Shown in pieces: positions 37,705 to 47,855 of a stretch of 64,000 bases of DNA (position 1 is its first letter; each line of letters starts with the position of its first letter). The position numbers and the translations under genes are program-made. Under the pieces are notes generated by a model, which saw only the letters and a list, made by a program, of their open reading frames with translations, had not been told where the DNA came from and ran no database searches. The DNA comes from Paracoccaceae bacterium (GTDB lineage: Bacteria > Pseudomonadota > Alphaproteobacteria > Rhodobacterales > Rhodobacteraceae). The stretch covers positions 124,001 to 188,000 of the forward strand of contig JASBUI010000006.1 in the NCBI GenBank assembly GCA_030148005.1, written 5' to 3'.

Positions 37705-39537
37705 CTATTCCTCCATCGCTTCCAACTCGTCGATCATGCCAGAGATCATCGACAGGCCCTTGTCCCAGAACTTGGGGTCCGAAGCATCAAGGCCAAAGGG
37801 TGCCAAAAGCTCTTTGTGGTGCTTTGAGCCACCGGCCTTGAGCATCTCGAAATACTTGGCCTGAAAGTCACCGCCGCTTTCCTCGTAAACCGCGTAAAGC
37901 GCGTTCACGAGGCCATCGCCAAAGGCGTAGGCGTAGACATAAAAGGGCGAATGCACGAAATGCGGGATATAGGCCCAGAAGGTTTCATAGCCTTCGGCAA
38001 AGTCAAAGACCGGCCCCAGACTTTCGGCCTGAACCGACATCCAAAGCGCGTTTATGTCATCCGGCGTCAATTCGCCATTTGATCGCGCCTCATGCAGTTT
38101 GCACTCAAAATCATAGAACGCGATCTGGCGAACGACCGTGTTGATCATATCCTCGACCTTACCGGCCAGAAGGACCTTGCGCTCGGCCTTGCTTTGCGCC
38201 CCTGAAAGCAGCTTGCGGAACGTCAGCATCTCGCCAAAGACACTTGCGGTTTCAGCAAGCGTAAGGGGCGTCGATGACAAAAGCTCTCCTTGCCCCGCGG
38301 CCAGCACCTGATGCACGCCGTGGCCCAGCTCATGCGCCAGCGTCATGACATCGCGTGGTTTGCCCAAGTAGTTCAGCATCACGTAAGGATGCACATCCGT
38401 AACGGTCGGATGGGCAAAGGCCCCCGGCGCCTTGCCCGGCTTTACGCCCGCATCGATCCAGCCCTTCTTGAAAAAGGGCTCGGCAATCTCGGCCATGCGC
38501 GGTGAGAACTCGGCATAGGCTTCCATCACGGTTTTCTCGGCCGTTTCCCAATCGACGATCTTGGTGTCTTCGATAGGCAGGGGTGCATTGCGATCCCAGA
38601 CCTCCATCCGGTCAAGCCCAAGCCATTTCGCCTTAAGCGCGTAGTAGCGATGCGAAAGCTTGGGGTAGGCGGCCACGACTGCATTGCGCAGCGCCTCGAC
38701 GACCTCAGGCTCTACATGGTTGGACAAATGCCGCCCCGTCTGCGGCGTCGGCATGCCGCGCCAGCGGTCCTCGATCTCTTTCTCTTTGGCCAAAGTGTTG
38801 TGAACACGAGAGAATATCTTGATGTTCTCACCAAAGACGCGAGCCAACTCACGCGTCGCCGCCTCGCGCCGCGCGCGGTCCTGCTCGGCCAGAAGGTTAA
38901 GAGTGCCCTCGATGTTCAGCTCTTCGCCATCAACGTCAAAGGTCAGCCCGGCGATTGTTTCATCAAAAAGTCGGTTCCAGGCCGCTGCGCCTACTGTCGA
39001 CTGATCGTGCAGGAACTTCTCCAACTCGTCGGACAGCTGATAGGGTTTCATCGCGCGCAGCCGCTCGAATATCGGCTTGAACCGCGCAAGTTCTGCGTTC
39101 TCGGCCAGCAGCTTTGCCAGATGGTCATCATCCAGCCGGTTAAGTTCCAGCGTGTAAAAGACCAGAGGGGTTGTGTAGCTGGTGATCTTGTCCTGGGCGT
39201 CGGCCATGAACTTGGCCCGGTCTGCATCTACCGTGTTCTGGTAATAGCGAAGCCCCGCAAAGGACATGATCCGCCCGGCAACAACATCGATCCGCTCATA
39301 CCGCAGGACACAGTCCAGCATGCCTTGGGCGTCGAGCGAGGCAAGCTTGCCTTCGAAATCGGCTGCAAAATCGGCGCAGGCCTTTTCCAGCCAGTCGACA
39401 TCACGTTTGAACTCGGGCGCGTCCTGCGACGTATAAAGATCGCGCAGGTCCCATTCGGGAAGATTGCCGAGGTCCTTGCCCCCGCTTTGGTGTGCATCGA
39501 AGGTCAAGCGGGGAGTGAATGTCATTGGCGGCCTCAT
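37705..39537 (-). CDS. pepF: M3 family oligoendopeptidase F
   Basis: 'VMTLAHELGHGVHQVLAAGQGELLSSTPLTLAETASVFGEML' HExxH zinc motif and PepF context. Confidence 0.95.
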   Translation of the reverse strand: MRPPMTFTPRLTFDAHQSGGKDLGNLPEWDLRDLYTSQDAPEFKRDVDWLEKACADFAADFEGKLASLDAQGMLDCVLRYERIDVVAGRIMSFAGLRYYQNTVDADRAKFMADAQDKITSYTTPLVFYTLELNRLDDDHLAKLLAENAELARFKPIFERLRAMKPYQLSDELEKFLHDQSTVGAAAWNRLFDETIAGLTFDVDGEELNIEGTLNLLAEQDRARREAATRELARVFGENIKIFSRVHNTLAKEKEIEDRWRGMPTPQTGRHLSNHVEPEVVEALRNAVVAAYPKLSHRYYALKAKWLGLDRMEVWDRNAPLPIEDTKIVDWETAEKTVMEAYAEFSPRMAEIAEPFFKKGWIDAGVKPGKAPGAFAHPTVTDVHPYVMLNYLGKPRDVMTLAHELGHGVHQVLAAGQGELLSSTPLTLAETASVFGEMLTFRKLLSGAQSKAERKVLLAGKVEDMINTVVRQIAFYDFECKLHEARSNGELTPDDINALWMSVQAESLGPVFDFAEGYETFWAYIPHFVHSPFYVYAYAFGDGLVNALYAVYEESGGDFQAKYFEMLKAGGSKHHKELLAPFGLDASDPKFWDKGLSMISGMIDELEAMEE

Positions 39538-39592
39538 GTTTCAACTATCGCTTAACCTATGAAGGGATGCGCCGGGTTGAAAGGGCCCGCCC

Positions 39593-39625
39593 GCCTTCGG
39601 CGAGGATATTTTTGCCACAAAGAAG
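39593..39625 (+). repeat. Recurrent intergenic element, copy 2
   Basis: GCCTTCGGCGAGGATATTTTTGCCACAAAGAAG. Confidence 0.75.
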
Positions 39626-39706
39626 CAGATGGCGGCGCCCCATGTAGACGTTGCAATTCCTCTCTGGCCCCTTAGCCTGACATGGAACGCAAGAAAGGGT
39701 CGCGCG

Positions 39707-40477
39707 ATGAGCTTTCGACAATCAATGCTGTCAGGCAAGATGCTGGCGGGCACTTTCGTCAAGACGCCTTCGATCGAGGTGATCGAGCTTTTGGCGCTTG
39801 CAGGTCTCGATTTCATTTGTCTGGACGCCGAGCACGCGCCGTTTGACCGCGGCCGGATGGACGGATGCCTTGCCATGGCGCGGGCGCTGAAGCTGCCGGC
39901 GCTGGTGCGCGTTGGCGCTGGAACGCCGCAGGACATTCTTCAGGCGCTGGACAGCGGCGCGGTCGGCGTCGTGGTGCCGCATGTCGATAGCGTTGAAAAG
40001 GCCGAGGATGTATCGCGCAGCGGCCGTTTCGGCCTTGGCGGTCGCGGCTATGCCGGATCGACCCGCTGGGCCGGGTTCACGACCCGCAGCATGGAAGAAT
40101 TGCTGCGCGCATCGAAAGAAGAGACGGTAATCATTGCCCAGATCGAAGAGCCTGCCGGTGTGCAGGTTGCAGGTAAGATCGCGGCGCTGCCCGGAATTGA
40201 CGGGTTGTTTCTGGGGCCGGCGGATCTGTCGGTGGGCTATGGCCGATCGGACCTCTCTTCAGAGGATCTGACCTTGGCGCTGGAGGTTGTTGGCAAGGCT
40301 GCCCGCGCGGCGGGAAAGGCCTATGTGACCTTTGTTCCCGATGCCGCAAAGGCCGCCGAATGGGCGAAATACGGAGTGAACATGTTCTTTGTCGCCTCCG
40401 AGCAGTCGTGGATCATGCAGGGCGCGGCGCGCGAGGTCAGCGGCATTCGCGCCTTGGGTGCGCGCCAAGACCCCTAG
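39707..40477 (+). CDS. HpcH/HpaI aldolase/citrate lyase family protein
   Basis: 'LAGTFVKTPSIEVIELLALAGLDFICLDAEHAPFDRGRMD', 'GIDGLFLGPADLSVGYG'. Confidence 0.94.
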   Translation: MSFRQSMLSGKMLAGTFVKTPSIEVIELLALAGLDFICLDAEHAPFDRGRMDGCLAMARALKLPALVRVGAGTPQDILQALDSGAVGVVVPHVDSVEKAEDVSRSGRFGLGGRGYAGSTRWAGFTTRSMEELLRASKEETVIIAQIEEPAGVQVAGKIAALPGIDGLFLGPADLSVGYGRSDLSSEDLTLALEVVGKAARAAGKAYVTFVPDAAKAAEWAKYGVNMFFVASEQSWIMQGAAREVSGIRALGARQDP

Positions 40478-41406
40478 CGGTTTGCGTCAAAAAGCGCACA
40501 GACCTTGTCAAAGAACGCATCGCGCGTCTTCTCGTTCTCCATCATGATCTCATGCTCTGCCCCGTCAAACAGCTCTAGCGCGCCGTCTTTCCATCTTTGC
40601 ATCCGCTCGTGGATGGCCGAGGGATCGACGATGCGTTCCTGGCTGCCAAGCCCTGTGATCGTTGCTATCGCCGGGCTGGGTGTGCGGGCCAGATGCCGCG
40701 CCTCATTCAAGGCTTCGTTCAGCCACTGAAGGCTTGGCCCCCCAAGCGCAAGTTCGGGGTGCGCCGTGATCTGGGCATTCATGTAACCGAACATCTCGGG
40801 GTCGGTTGTCAGGGTGTTGTCCTCGTAAGGTGAGGCCGCGACATAGGTTTCGGCCTGCGTGCCCGGCGATCTTGTGTGTCCAAGCCCAAGTTTGCGACCG
40901 ACCGCTGCCAGAGCCCAGACAAACGGGCGCAAAGCAGGGGAAAAGAGGATGCCCCACATCGGCGCCGAAAAGGCCGCCGCCTTGACATCAAGCCCTTCGT
41001 TCAGGGCGCGAAGCCCGATGGCGCCGCCCATCGAGTGCGCCAAAAGGAAATAGGGGCGCGGCAGGTCAATTTCGGCTGCGGCCTTCAACGCGGCCTGCAC
41101 GTCCAGTTGATAGTCCTTGAAGGATCTGACATGGCCCGTGGAGGGATCGTCGAGCAAACGGTCGGCAAGACCCTGTCCGCGCCAATCGATTGCCAGCGTT
41201 GCATAGCCGCGCTTGCGCAGATCCTCGGCAGCGCGGCCATATTTCTCAATGTATTCAGTGCGCCCGGGAAACAGAAGGACCGTGCCCTTGGTTCCTTCGG
41301 GCCAAACGCCGATACGCAGCCGAACACCATCAGAGGCCGTCAGCCAGCGGGCATACCCCCCCGGCGGGCCATCGGCCACTTCGCTGTATAAGGGCGCTGC
41401 AAGCAT
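40474..41406 (-). CDS. Alpha/beta hydrolase (lysophospholipase-like)
   Basis: 'VLLFPGRTEYIEKYGRAAEDLRKRGYATLAIDWRGQGLADR', 'FLLAHSMGGAIGLRAL' nucleophile elbow. Confidence 0.93.
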   Translation of the reverse strand: MLAAPLYSEVADGPPGGYARWLTASDGVRLRIGVWPEGTKGTVLLFPGRTEYIEKYGRAAEDLRKRGYATLAIDWRGQGLADRLLDDPSTGHVRSFKDYQLDVQAALKAAAEIDLPRPYFLLAHSMGGAIGLRALNEGLDVKAAAFSAPMWGILFSPALRPFVWALAAVGRKLGLGHTRSPGTQAETYVAASPYEDNTLTTDPEMFGYMNAQITAHPELALGGPSLQWLNEALNEARHLARTPSPAIATITGLGSQERIVDPSAIHERMQRWKDGALELFDGAEHEIMMENEKTRDAFFDKVCALFDANR

Positions 41407-41409
41407 GGA

Positions 41410-41694
41410 TCAGGCCATTGCCTGCGCAAGGGCCATCGCCTGACCCATGTCGCCGTCGATTGTCAGCTTGCCGGTCATGAAGGCCGATGTCGGATCCATG
41501 TCGCCGTTCATGATCGCCTCAAAGACATCCGCGTCGGCGGTCAGCGTGACGGCGGTTTCTTCGTCACCGGCGCGCGCGCCGCCTTCATCGACGACAATTG
41601 CGCCCTGTCCGGGGATCACGAACTTTGCGCTTCCGGCAAAACCGGAGATGCGGTTATTAAGGGCCGATACGGCCTGGTCCATCTGTTCGCTCAT
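41410..41694 (-). CDS. SCP2 sterol-binding domain protein
   Basis: 'GSAKFVIPGQGAIVVDEGG...AVTLTADADVFEAIMNGDMDPTSAFMTGKLTIDGDMGQAMALAQ'. Confidence 0.92.
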   Translation of the reverse strand: MSEQMDQAVSALNNRISGFAGSAKFVIPGQGAIVVDEGGARAGDEETAVTLTADADVFEAIMNGDMDPTSAFMTGKLTIDGDMGQAMALAQAMA

Positions 41695-41765
41695 GTCACT
41701 GATCCTTCAAATGTGAATTGCGGGGTGTCGCTTTTCCCCGCGGTTGCGCTAAACTCTGTACCGAT

Positions 41766-42326
41766 ATGGATGTAATGAAGCGATTTCTCAAATATACCGT
41801 TACGGCAATTGTGGTAGGAGTGTCATTATCTCTTCCTGCATTCGCCGATGAGGCGGAACTGAACCGGCTGTTTGAACAGCTGAAATCGGCTGATGCCGAA
41901 AGCATCGGCATGATCGAACAGGAAATCGTCGCCCAGTGGTCACGATCGGGGTCACCGGCAGCCGATCTTTTGCTACAGCGCGGGCGCGAGGCGCTTGTTG
42001 CAGGGGATCTGGAGACGGCGATCGCTCATCTGACGGCCCTTACCGACTATGCGCCTGACTTCGCCGAAGGCTGGAACGCGCGCGCCACCGCCTATTTTCA
42101 GGCCGGAAAGCTTGGCCCCTCGGTTGCCGACATCGGCAGGGTGCTGGAGTTGAACCCACGCCATTTCGGAGCGATGAGCGGCCTTGCCCTTATCCTCGAA
42201 GAACTGGGAAACCCCGAAAAGGCGCTTGAGGTGTATCGCAAGATCGAAGTGCTGGCCCCTGAGCGGCCCAGCGTCAAAGACGCCATTGAGCGACTTGGCA
42301 AGGAAACAGGCGGACAGGATATCTGA
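41766..42326 (+). CDS. Tetratricopeptide repeat protein with signal peptide
   Basis: 'MDVMKRFLKYTVTAIVVGVSLSLPAFADEAELNRLFEQL' signal sequence followed by TPR-like repeats. Confidence 0.85.
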   Translation: MDVMKRFLKYTVTAIVVGVSLSLPAFADEAELNRLFEQLKSADAESIGMIEQEIVAQWSRSGSPAADLLLQRGREALVAGDLETAIAHLTALTDYAPDFAEGWNARATAYFQAGKLGPSVADIGRVLELNPRHFGAMSGLALILEELGNPEKALEVYRKIEVLAPERPSVKDAIERLGKETGGQDI

Positions 42327-42455
42327 TCGAACCGGCATCAGGATCGCGGCGCCATTGGGAACCTGTAAAGTCCGGCCAGTTTCGGGACGCTCCGGGGTTG
42401 TCGATGCCCGGGCGATCTGTCTTAGTTCGGCCAGGCGCAGGTGCAGGCAGAATTC

Positions 42456-45293
42456 ATGAGTGATTTGACGGGCGGCCGGATTGCGGCGGTCTTGGGACCG
42501 ACGAATACGGGCAAGACCCACTATGCAATTGAGCGTATGCTGGCGCATCGCACCGGGGTCATCGGCCTGCCGCTTCGGCTTTTGGCGCGTGAGGTTTACG
42601 ACCGCATCGTGGCCCTGCGCGGCCCCTCTGTTGTTGCGCTGGTAACGGGCGAGGAACGTATCGTGCCGCCGCGCACCGCATACTGGGTGTGTACGGTCGA
42701 GGCAATGCCGCTGGAGATCGGCGCGGACTTCGTCGCAATCGACGAAATTCAGCTTTGCGCAGACCCCGAGCGTGGCCATGTCTTCACCGACAGGCTTATG
42801 CATGCCCGCGGCCTTCACGAAACGCTGTTTCTGGGCGCGGACACGATGCGGCGCGCGATTGCGGCGATTGAGCCGCGCGCGCAGTTTGTTCAGCGCGAAC
42901 GCTTCTCTCAGCTTGCCTATACTGGCGCCAAAAAGATCAGCCGCATGGCGCCGCGATCGGCCATCGTGGGGTTTTCTGTTGAAAACGTCTATGCAATTGC
43001 CGAGCTGCTCCGCCGCCAAAAGGGCGGGGCGGCGGTTGTCATGGGCGCGCTAAGCCCGCGCACGCGCAACGCACAGGTCGATCTCTACCAGAACGGCGAT
43101 GTCGATTATCTTGTGGCCACCGATGCCATCGGCATGGGACTGAACCTTGACGTCAAGCATGTCGCTTTTTCAGCGACGGCCAAGTTTGATGGCCGCAGGA
43201 TGCGGGCGCTCATGCCCAATGAACTGGCGCAGATTGCAGGGCGCGCCGGGCGCTACCAGACCCCCGGCACCTTTGGCGTCACCGGAGAGGCGCGGCCGCT
43301 GCCCGATGAAGTTGTCACAGCCATATGCGAACACCGCTTTACCCCGCTGACCAAGCTGATGTGGCGTAACAACGCGCTTGAGTTTGGAAGCATCGACCGG
43401 CTGATCCAGTCTCTTGAGGCGCCTGCAAACGATGAATGGCTGACCCGGGCGCGCGAGGCGGACGATCTGACCGCGCTAAAGGCGCTGGGCGCCAGCGATG
43501 AGGTGGCCGCGCGCGCCACGCGCCCTGCCGATGTCAGGCTGCTTTGGGATGTCTGCCGCATACCCGATTTTCGCGGTATCTCACATGGTGAGCACGCCGG
43601 GCTTTTAGAGGCGATCTTCAACCATCTGCACGAAAAGGGCCAAATTCCGCAGGATTGGATGGCCCGGCAGGTCAATCGGCTTGACCGCTCGGACGGTGAC
43701 ATTGATACATTGTCCAAGCGGCTTGCCTATATCCGAACCTGGACCTATGTCGCCCAGCGAAACGGCTGGCTTGACGACGAAACCCATTGGCGTGGCGAGA
43801 CGCGCGCTGTAGAAGACCGTTTGTCGGATGCGCTTCATTCCGCTCTGACGCAAAGATTTGTCGACCGGCGGACCAGTGTTCTGCTTCGGCGGTTGAAACA
43901 AAAGGAGAGCCTGGTGGCTGAGGTGAACGACAAGGGTGAAGTTACCGTCGAAGGACATATCGTCGGTCGGCTAGAGGGGTTCCGCTTCCGCCAGGATGCA
44001 TCGGCAAGCCCTGATGAGGCAAAGACGCTAAAGGCGGCGGCCATCCAGTCGCTTGCGCCAGAGTTTCATTTGCGCGCCGACCGCTTCTACAACGCGCCCG
44101 ACACGGAGATGGATTTCACCGAACAGGGCGGCCTGATGTGGGGCTCGCACGCTGTCGGCAAGCTTGTTGCAGGCCCAGAGCCGCTTAAGCCCACCGCAGA
44201 AGCTTTCGTCGATGATGAGGCCGGCGCGGAAGTCGCCGCCAAGGTGCAGCGGCGCCTTCAGCATTTCATCGACCGCAAGATCGCAACCCTGTTTGAACCT
44301 TTGATCGCCCTGCAGCGTGATGAAACCCTGACCGGTTTGTCGCGCGGTTTTGCCTTTCAGATGGTCGAAGGGCTTGGCGTGGTGCCGCGCGATCAGGTGG
44401 CCAATGACGTCAAGGGACTTGATCAGGAAGCGCGCGGTGCATTGCGCAAGCATGGCCTGCGCTTTGGCCAGTTCACGATTTTCATGCCGCTGGTCCTTAA
44501 ACCCGCGCCCACCCGGCTTAGGCTGGTTCTTTGGTCGCTGGCCAAAGGCTTTCAGGAGTTTCCCGAAAGCCCGCCTCCGGGTCTTGTGACGATCCCGGCC
44601 TCAAAGGATGTCCCGGACGGGTACTATACCATGTCCGGCTATCGCGCAGCAGGCGAACGGGCCATCCGGATTGACATGCTTGAACGCCTGGCCGATCTCT
44701 TGCGCGCTGAAAACAGCCGCGCCGGGTTTGAGGCGAACCCCGACATGCTTTCGATCACCGGCATGACGCTGGAACAATTCGCAGGCCTGATGCAGGGCCT
44801 TGGCTATAAGGCTGAACGCGGCGAGCGGCCCAAGGTCAAAGCGCAGCCCGCCCAGACCGCTGGCGCCGATGCACCCGCCGACGCCAGCGCAGATGCGCCC
44901 GCCCCAGACGCCGAAGCCCCAAGCGCCGAAGCCGCCGCCCCAGAGGTGCCGGAAGCGGCCGAAGCCGTCGAAACGGCCGAAGGCAGCGCCCCGGAAGCCG
45001 CGCCAGAGGCAGCGGCCAAAGAGGAAGAGGCAAAGCCCGAGGCAGAGGTGTTCTATACCTTCACGTGGGCCCCGGCGCGCCGCGAGGGGCGCGCAGATGC
45101 CAAACCGCGCACCGGATCCAAGCCGCCGCGCGGCAAAGGTGCAAAGGGACGCCCGGGCGGCAAGCCCGGCCAGAAAAAGCCTGGTGGCCAGAGCGCCCCC
45201 AAAAGCTTTGCCGCACGTCCGCCGAAAAAGGACCGCATCGATCCTGACAACCCGTTTGCCGCGGCGTTGATGGGGCTTAAGGACAAAACCTGA
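42456..45293 (+). CDS. Suv3-like mitochondrial-type DEAD/DEAH RNA helicase with low-complexity C-terminus
   Basis: 'GPTNTGKTHYAIERMLAHRTGVIGLPLRLLAREVYDR', 'DEIQLCADPERGHVFTDRLM', 'ATDAIGMGLNLDVKHVAFSATAKFDG...QIAGRAGRY'. Confidence 0.92.
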   Translation: MSDLTGGRIAAVLGPTNTGKTHYAIERMLAHRTGVIGLPLRLLAREVYDRIVALRGPSVVALVTGEERIVPPRTAYWVCTVEAMPLEIGADFVAIDEIQLCADPERGHVFTDRLMHARGLHETLFLGADTMRRAIAAIEPRAQFVQRERFSQLAYTGAKKISRMAPRSAIVGFSVENVYAIAELLRRQKGGAAVVMGALSPRTRNAQVDLYQNGDVDYLVATDAIGMGLNLDVKHVAFSATAKFDGRRMRALMPNELAQIAGRAGRYQTPGTFGVTGEARPLPDEVVTAICEHRFTPLTKLMWRNNALEFGSIDRLIQSLEAPANDEWLTRAREADDLTALKALGASDEVAARATRPADVRLLWDVCRIPDFRGISHGEHAGLLEAIFNHLHEKGQIPQDWMARQVNRLDRSDGDIDTLSKRLAYIRTWTYVAQRNGWLDDETHWRGETRAVEDRLSDALHSALTQRFVDRRTSVLLRRLKQKESLVAEVNDKGEVTVEGHIVGRLEGFRFRQDASASPDEAKTLKAAAIQSLAPEFHLRADRFYNAPDTEMDFTEQGGLMWGSHAVGKLVAGPEPLKPTAEAFVDDEAGAEVAAKVQRRLQHFIDRKIATLFEPLIALQRDETLTGLSRGFAFQMVEGLGVVPRDQVANDVKGLDQEARGALRKHGLRFGQFTIFMPLVLKPAPTRLRLVLWSLAKGFQEFPESPPPGLVTIPASKDVPDGYYTMSGYRAAGERAIRIDMLERLADLLRAENSRAGFEANPDMLSITGMTLEQFAGLMQGLGYKAERGERPKVKAQPAQTAGADAPADASADAPAPDAEAPSAEAAAPEVPEAAEAVETAEGSAPEAAPEAAAKEEEAKPEAEVFYTFTWAPARREGRADAKPRTGSKPPRGKGAKGRPGGKPGQKKPGGQSAPKSFAARPPKKDRIDPDNPFAAALMGLKDKT

Positions 45294-45294
45294 A

Positions 45295-45702
45295 TTGAGC
45301 GCAGGCCTGCCAAGCGAAACAGATGCCGAGCCTACCTCGCAGGGCTCGATCCGGGTCGACAAATGGCTTTGGTGGGCCCGCTTCTTCAAAACGCGCAGCC
45401 AGGCCGCCAAGGTCGTGACGGCCGGAAAGCTGCGGGTAAACGGCACGCGCATTTCCAAACCGGCAACCGCCGTCGGGCCGGGCGATACGCTGACCTTTCC
45501 GCAAGCGCGGGAAATTCGCGTCGTGCGGCTGATTGCCATCGGAACCCGGCGCGGACCCGCACCCGAAGCTCAGGCGCTTTACAGCGACCTGACGCCGCCG
45601 CAGAAGGATGTTCCCCCGAACCCGCGCTTTGAGGGAAAAGGACGCCCGGGCAAGAAAGATCGCCGCAATGCCGATCTTTCCCGCCGCGATATGCTTGAAT
45701 GA
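45295..45702 (+). CDS. S4 domain RNA-binding protein (Hsp15-like)
   Basis: 'IRVDKWLWWARFFKTRSQAAKVVTAGKLRVNGTRISKPATAVGPGDTLTF'. Start (TTG 45295) inferred. Confidence 0.9.
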   Translation: MSAGLPSETDAEPTSQGSIRVDKWLWWARFFKTRSQAAKVVTAGKLRVNGTRISKPATAVGPGDTLTFPQAREIRVVRLIAIGTRRGPAPEAQALYSDLTPPQKDVPPNPRFEGKGRPGKKDRRNADLSRRDMLE

Positions 45703-45753
45703 TCCCTCTCGCTGGACTAGGGGGAGGATCGAACCAGAATTGTGGATACCGCC

Positions 45754-46092
45754 ATGACCTATATTGTCACGGACAATTGCATCGCCTGTAAATACACCGA
45801 CTGCGTCGAGGTTTGCCCGGTCGATTGTTTCTACGAGGGTGAGAACATGCTGGTCATCCATCCTGACGAATGCATCGACTGCGGCGTGTGCGAGCCTGAG
45901 TGCCCCGCCGACGCCATCCGCCCCGATACTGAGCCGGACATGGAAAAATGGGTGGAGTTTAATCGCAAGTATTCCGAAGCCTGGCCCGTAATCATCACCA
46001 AGAAAGATCCGCTGCCAGAGGCCGATGATCGCGATGGTGAAGAGGACAAGCTGAAGAAATACTTCAGCGAGACCCCCGGCGAGGGCGGTTAA
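45754..46092 (+). CDS. fdxA: Ferredoxin FdxA (7Fe type)
   Basis: '[55 protein letters not shown]'. Confidence 0.97.
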   Translation: MTYIVTDNCIACKYTDCVEVCPVDCFYEGENMLVIHPDECIDCGVCEPECPADAIRPDTEPDMEKWVEFNRKYSEAWPVIITKKDPLPEADDRDGEEDKLKKYFSETPGEGG

Positions 46093-46408
46093 GGGCGATT
46101 CGTTTCCCCCGCTTGCAGGGCAGGACCCCCGGCCAAAGCCCGTCAGTTGACCCCGCGTAAGGTCCTGAATTTCAGGCTCAATCCATCGAATTTTCGCTGG
46201 GATGCTTTAATTGGGCCGTTTTTTCTGCTATGGTGGCAACTGATGATGATGACAGAAACCTGACACCTGCTGCAGTGCGCGCCGCCTGTGGCGACTATTA
46301 ATCAGCGCCAATTTCACCATTCACGGGGTATGTGCTTTGCCCCGCGGGTGATTTTGTCGCCTGACGTTCTGGCCCGGCACCTGGGGCTCTACGAGGATAA
46401 AAGCAACG

Positions 46409-46921
46409 ATGAGCAAATCAAAGAAGAACGAATTTCGCCCGAACGACTATGTTGTCTACCCGGCACATGGCGTCGGACAGATTGTATCGATCGAAGAGCA
46501 GGAAGTGGCGGGGATGTCGCTGGAGCTGTTCGTGATCTCGTTCGAAAAGGACAAGATGACACTGCGCGTTCCCACCAACAAGGCAACCGATGTCGGGATG
46601 CGCTCTTTGTCCTCGCCCGATGTCGTCTCCAAGGCGATGGACACGCTAAAGGGCAAGGCGCGCGTCAAGCGTGCGATGTGGTCCCGCCGTGCGCAGGAAT
46701 ATGAGCAAAAGATCAATTCAGGCGATCTTATCTCGATCGCCGAGGTCGTACGCGACCTGCACCGCACCGATGACCAGCGCGAGCAAAGCTATTCCGAGCG
46801 TCAGCTTTACGAAGCCGCGCTAGAGCGTTTGACCCGCGAAGTTGCGGCCGTTGGCGGCACCGATGAGGTGAACGCGCAAAAGCAGGTGGATGATGTGCTT
46901 GTAAGCCGCGTCGCCGCCTAA
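46409..46921 (+). CDS. CarD/CdnL family transcription regulator
   Basis: 'FRPNDYVVYPAHGVGQIVSIEEQEVAGMSLELFVISFEKDKMTLRVPTNKATDVGMR'. Confidence 0.96.
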   Translation: MSKSKKNEFRPNDYVVYPAHGVGQIVSIEEQEVAGMSLELFVISFEKDKMTLRVPTNKATDVGMRSLSSPDVVSKAMDTLKGKARVKRAMWSRRAQEYEQKINSGDLISIAEVVRDLHRTDDQREQSYSERQLYEAALERLTREVAAVGGTDEVNAQKQVDDVLVSRVAA

Positions 46922-46947
46922 GGGCGAAAGTTCTTGTCAGTTTTGAA

Positions 46948-46980
46948 AGGGTCGCCCGAATGTGGGCGGCCCTTTTTCTT
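46948..46980 (+). terminator. Rho-independent terminator of the carD gene
   Basis: AGGGTCGCCC-GAATGT-GGGCGGCCCT-TTTT-CTT. Confidence 0.88.
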
Positions 46981-47012
46981 TGCCCGCATCCTTGGCCGGG
47001 CCGCTGCGCCCT

Positions 47013-47777
47013 CTATCCCAGCGCGGCGCTGAGGCTAAGCAGGACCGCAATCTCGCCCAGCTGCTGCGCCGCGCCCAGCGTGTCGCCCGTGTGCCCGCCG
47101 ATTTTGGCCGCAGCAACGCTCGCCGCCGCCCAGAAGGCAAGGCCCGCCACCAAAAGCGCGGGCAACCCTGCGCCGCCTGCAAACACAAGTGCAAAGCCGG
47201 TGCCAATCCCCACCGCCAGCAAGGCGGTAGGCGCCGATGGGCGGCCGGTGTCAGCGGCAAGGCCCGTGCTGCGCGCAGGTTCAACCATTGCCATGATCGG
47301 CGGCATTCCCGACCGCGAAAGCGCCCCGGCAAGGATCAGGGGCGCAAAGACGTGGCCAGCGGAAAACAGAACGCCAAGGGCCGAAACCCGCAGGATCAGC
47401 GACAGCCCAAGGGCCAGAACGCCGTAGCTGCCGATACGGCTGTCTTTCATGATCTCAAGGCGGCGTTCCTTGTCCCATCCGCCCCAAAGCCCATCGGCGC
47501 TGTCGGCCAGACCGTCTTCGTGCATGGCGCCTGTCAGGATAACCATCGTCGCAACGGCAAGCGCTGCCGCAAGGTAGGGGGCAAGGCCCAGCCAAAGCGC
47601 GATACCCCCGGCACATGCCGCCAGAAACCCCACGATCGCCCCGGCCACCGGATAGGCCCAAGCCGCTTTCGCCCCGCGCCCCTGTCCCGCCATCTGCGGC
47701 ACCGGCAGCCGTGTCAAAAGCTGCAGCGCATCCGCCACATCGCTTGCCTTGATTAATTCGTCATTGCCGTTCGACAC
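47013..47777 (-). CDS. cobS: Adenosylcobinamide-GDP ribazoletransferase
   Basis: 'LTRLPVPQM...[13 protein letters not shown]', '[38 protein letters not shown]'. Confidence 0.96.
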   Translation of the reverse strand: MSNGNDELIKASDVADALQLLTRLPVPQMAGQGRGAKAAWAYPVAGAIVGFLAACAGGIALWLGLAPYLAAALAVATMVILTGAMHEDGLADSADGLWGGWDKERRLEIMKDSRIGSYGVLALGLSLILRVSALGVLFSAGHVFAPLILAGALSRSGMPPIMAMVEPARSTGLAADTGRPSAPTALLAVGIGTGFALVFAGGAGLPALLVAGLAFWAAASVAAAKIGGHTGDTLGAAQQLGEIAVLLSLSAALG

Positions 47778-47855
47778 ATGCTTGGCCTTTCGCGGGCAGT
47801 CCGTTACGCACGTCCTGAGCTAGCCGGGTATAGACCAGAATTCAACGAGGACAAA

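Noticed and set aside
41973-43019. 348-aa minus-strand ORF across the TPR gene and helicase start
   Set aside because: Spans two well-supported plus-strand genes and their intergenic gap; no recognisable motif.
44601-45539. 312-aa minus-strand ORF opposite the helicase tail
   Set aside because: Antisense of the low-complexity Ala/Pro/Lys region; gives Gly/Phe/Arg-rich translation typical of shadow frames.
47778-47855. Possible cobalamin riboswitch between cobS and cobT
   Set aside because: The divergent gap is only about 78 bp and no B12-box-like sequence is visible.
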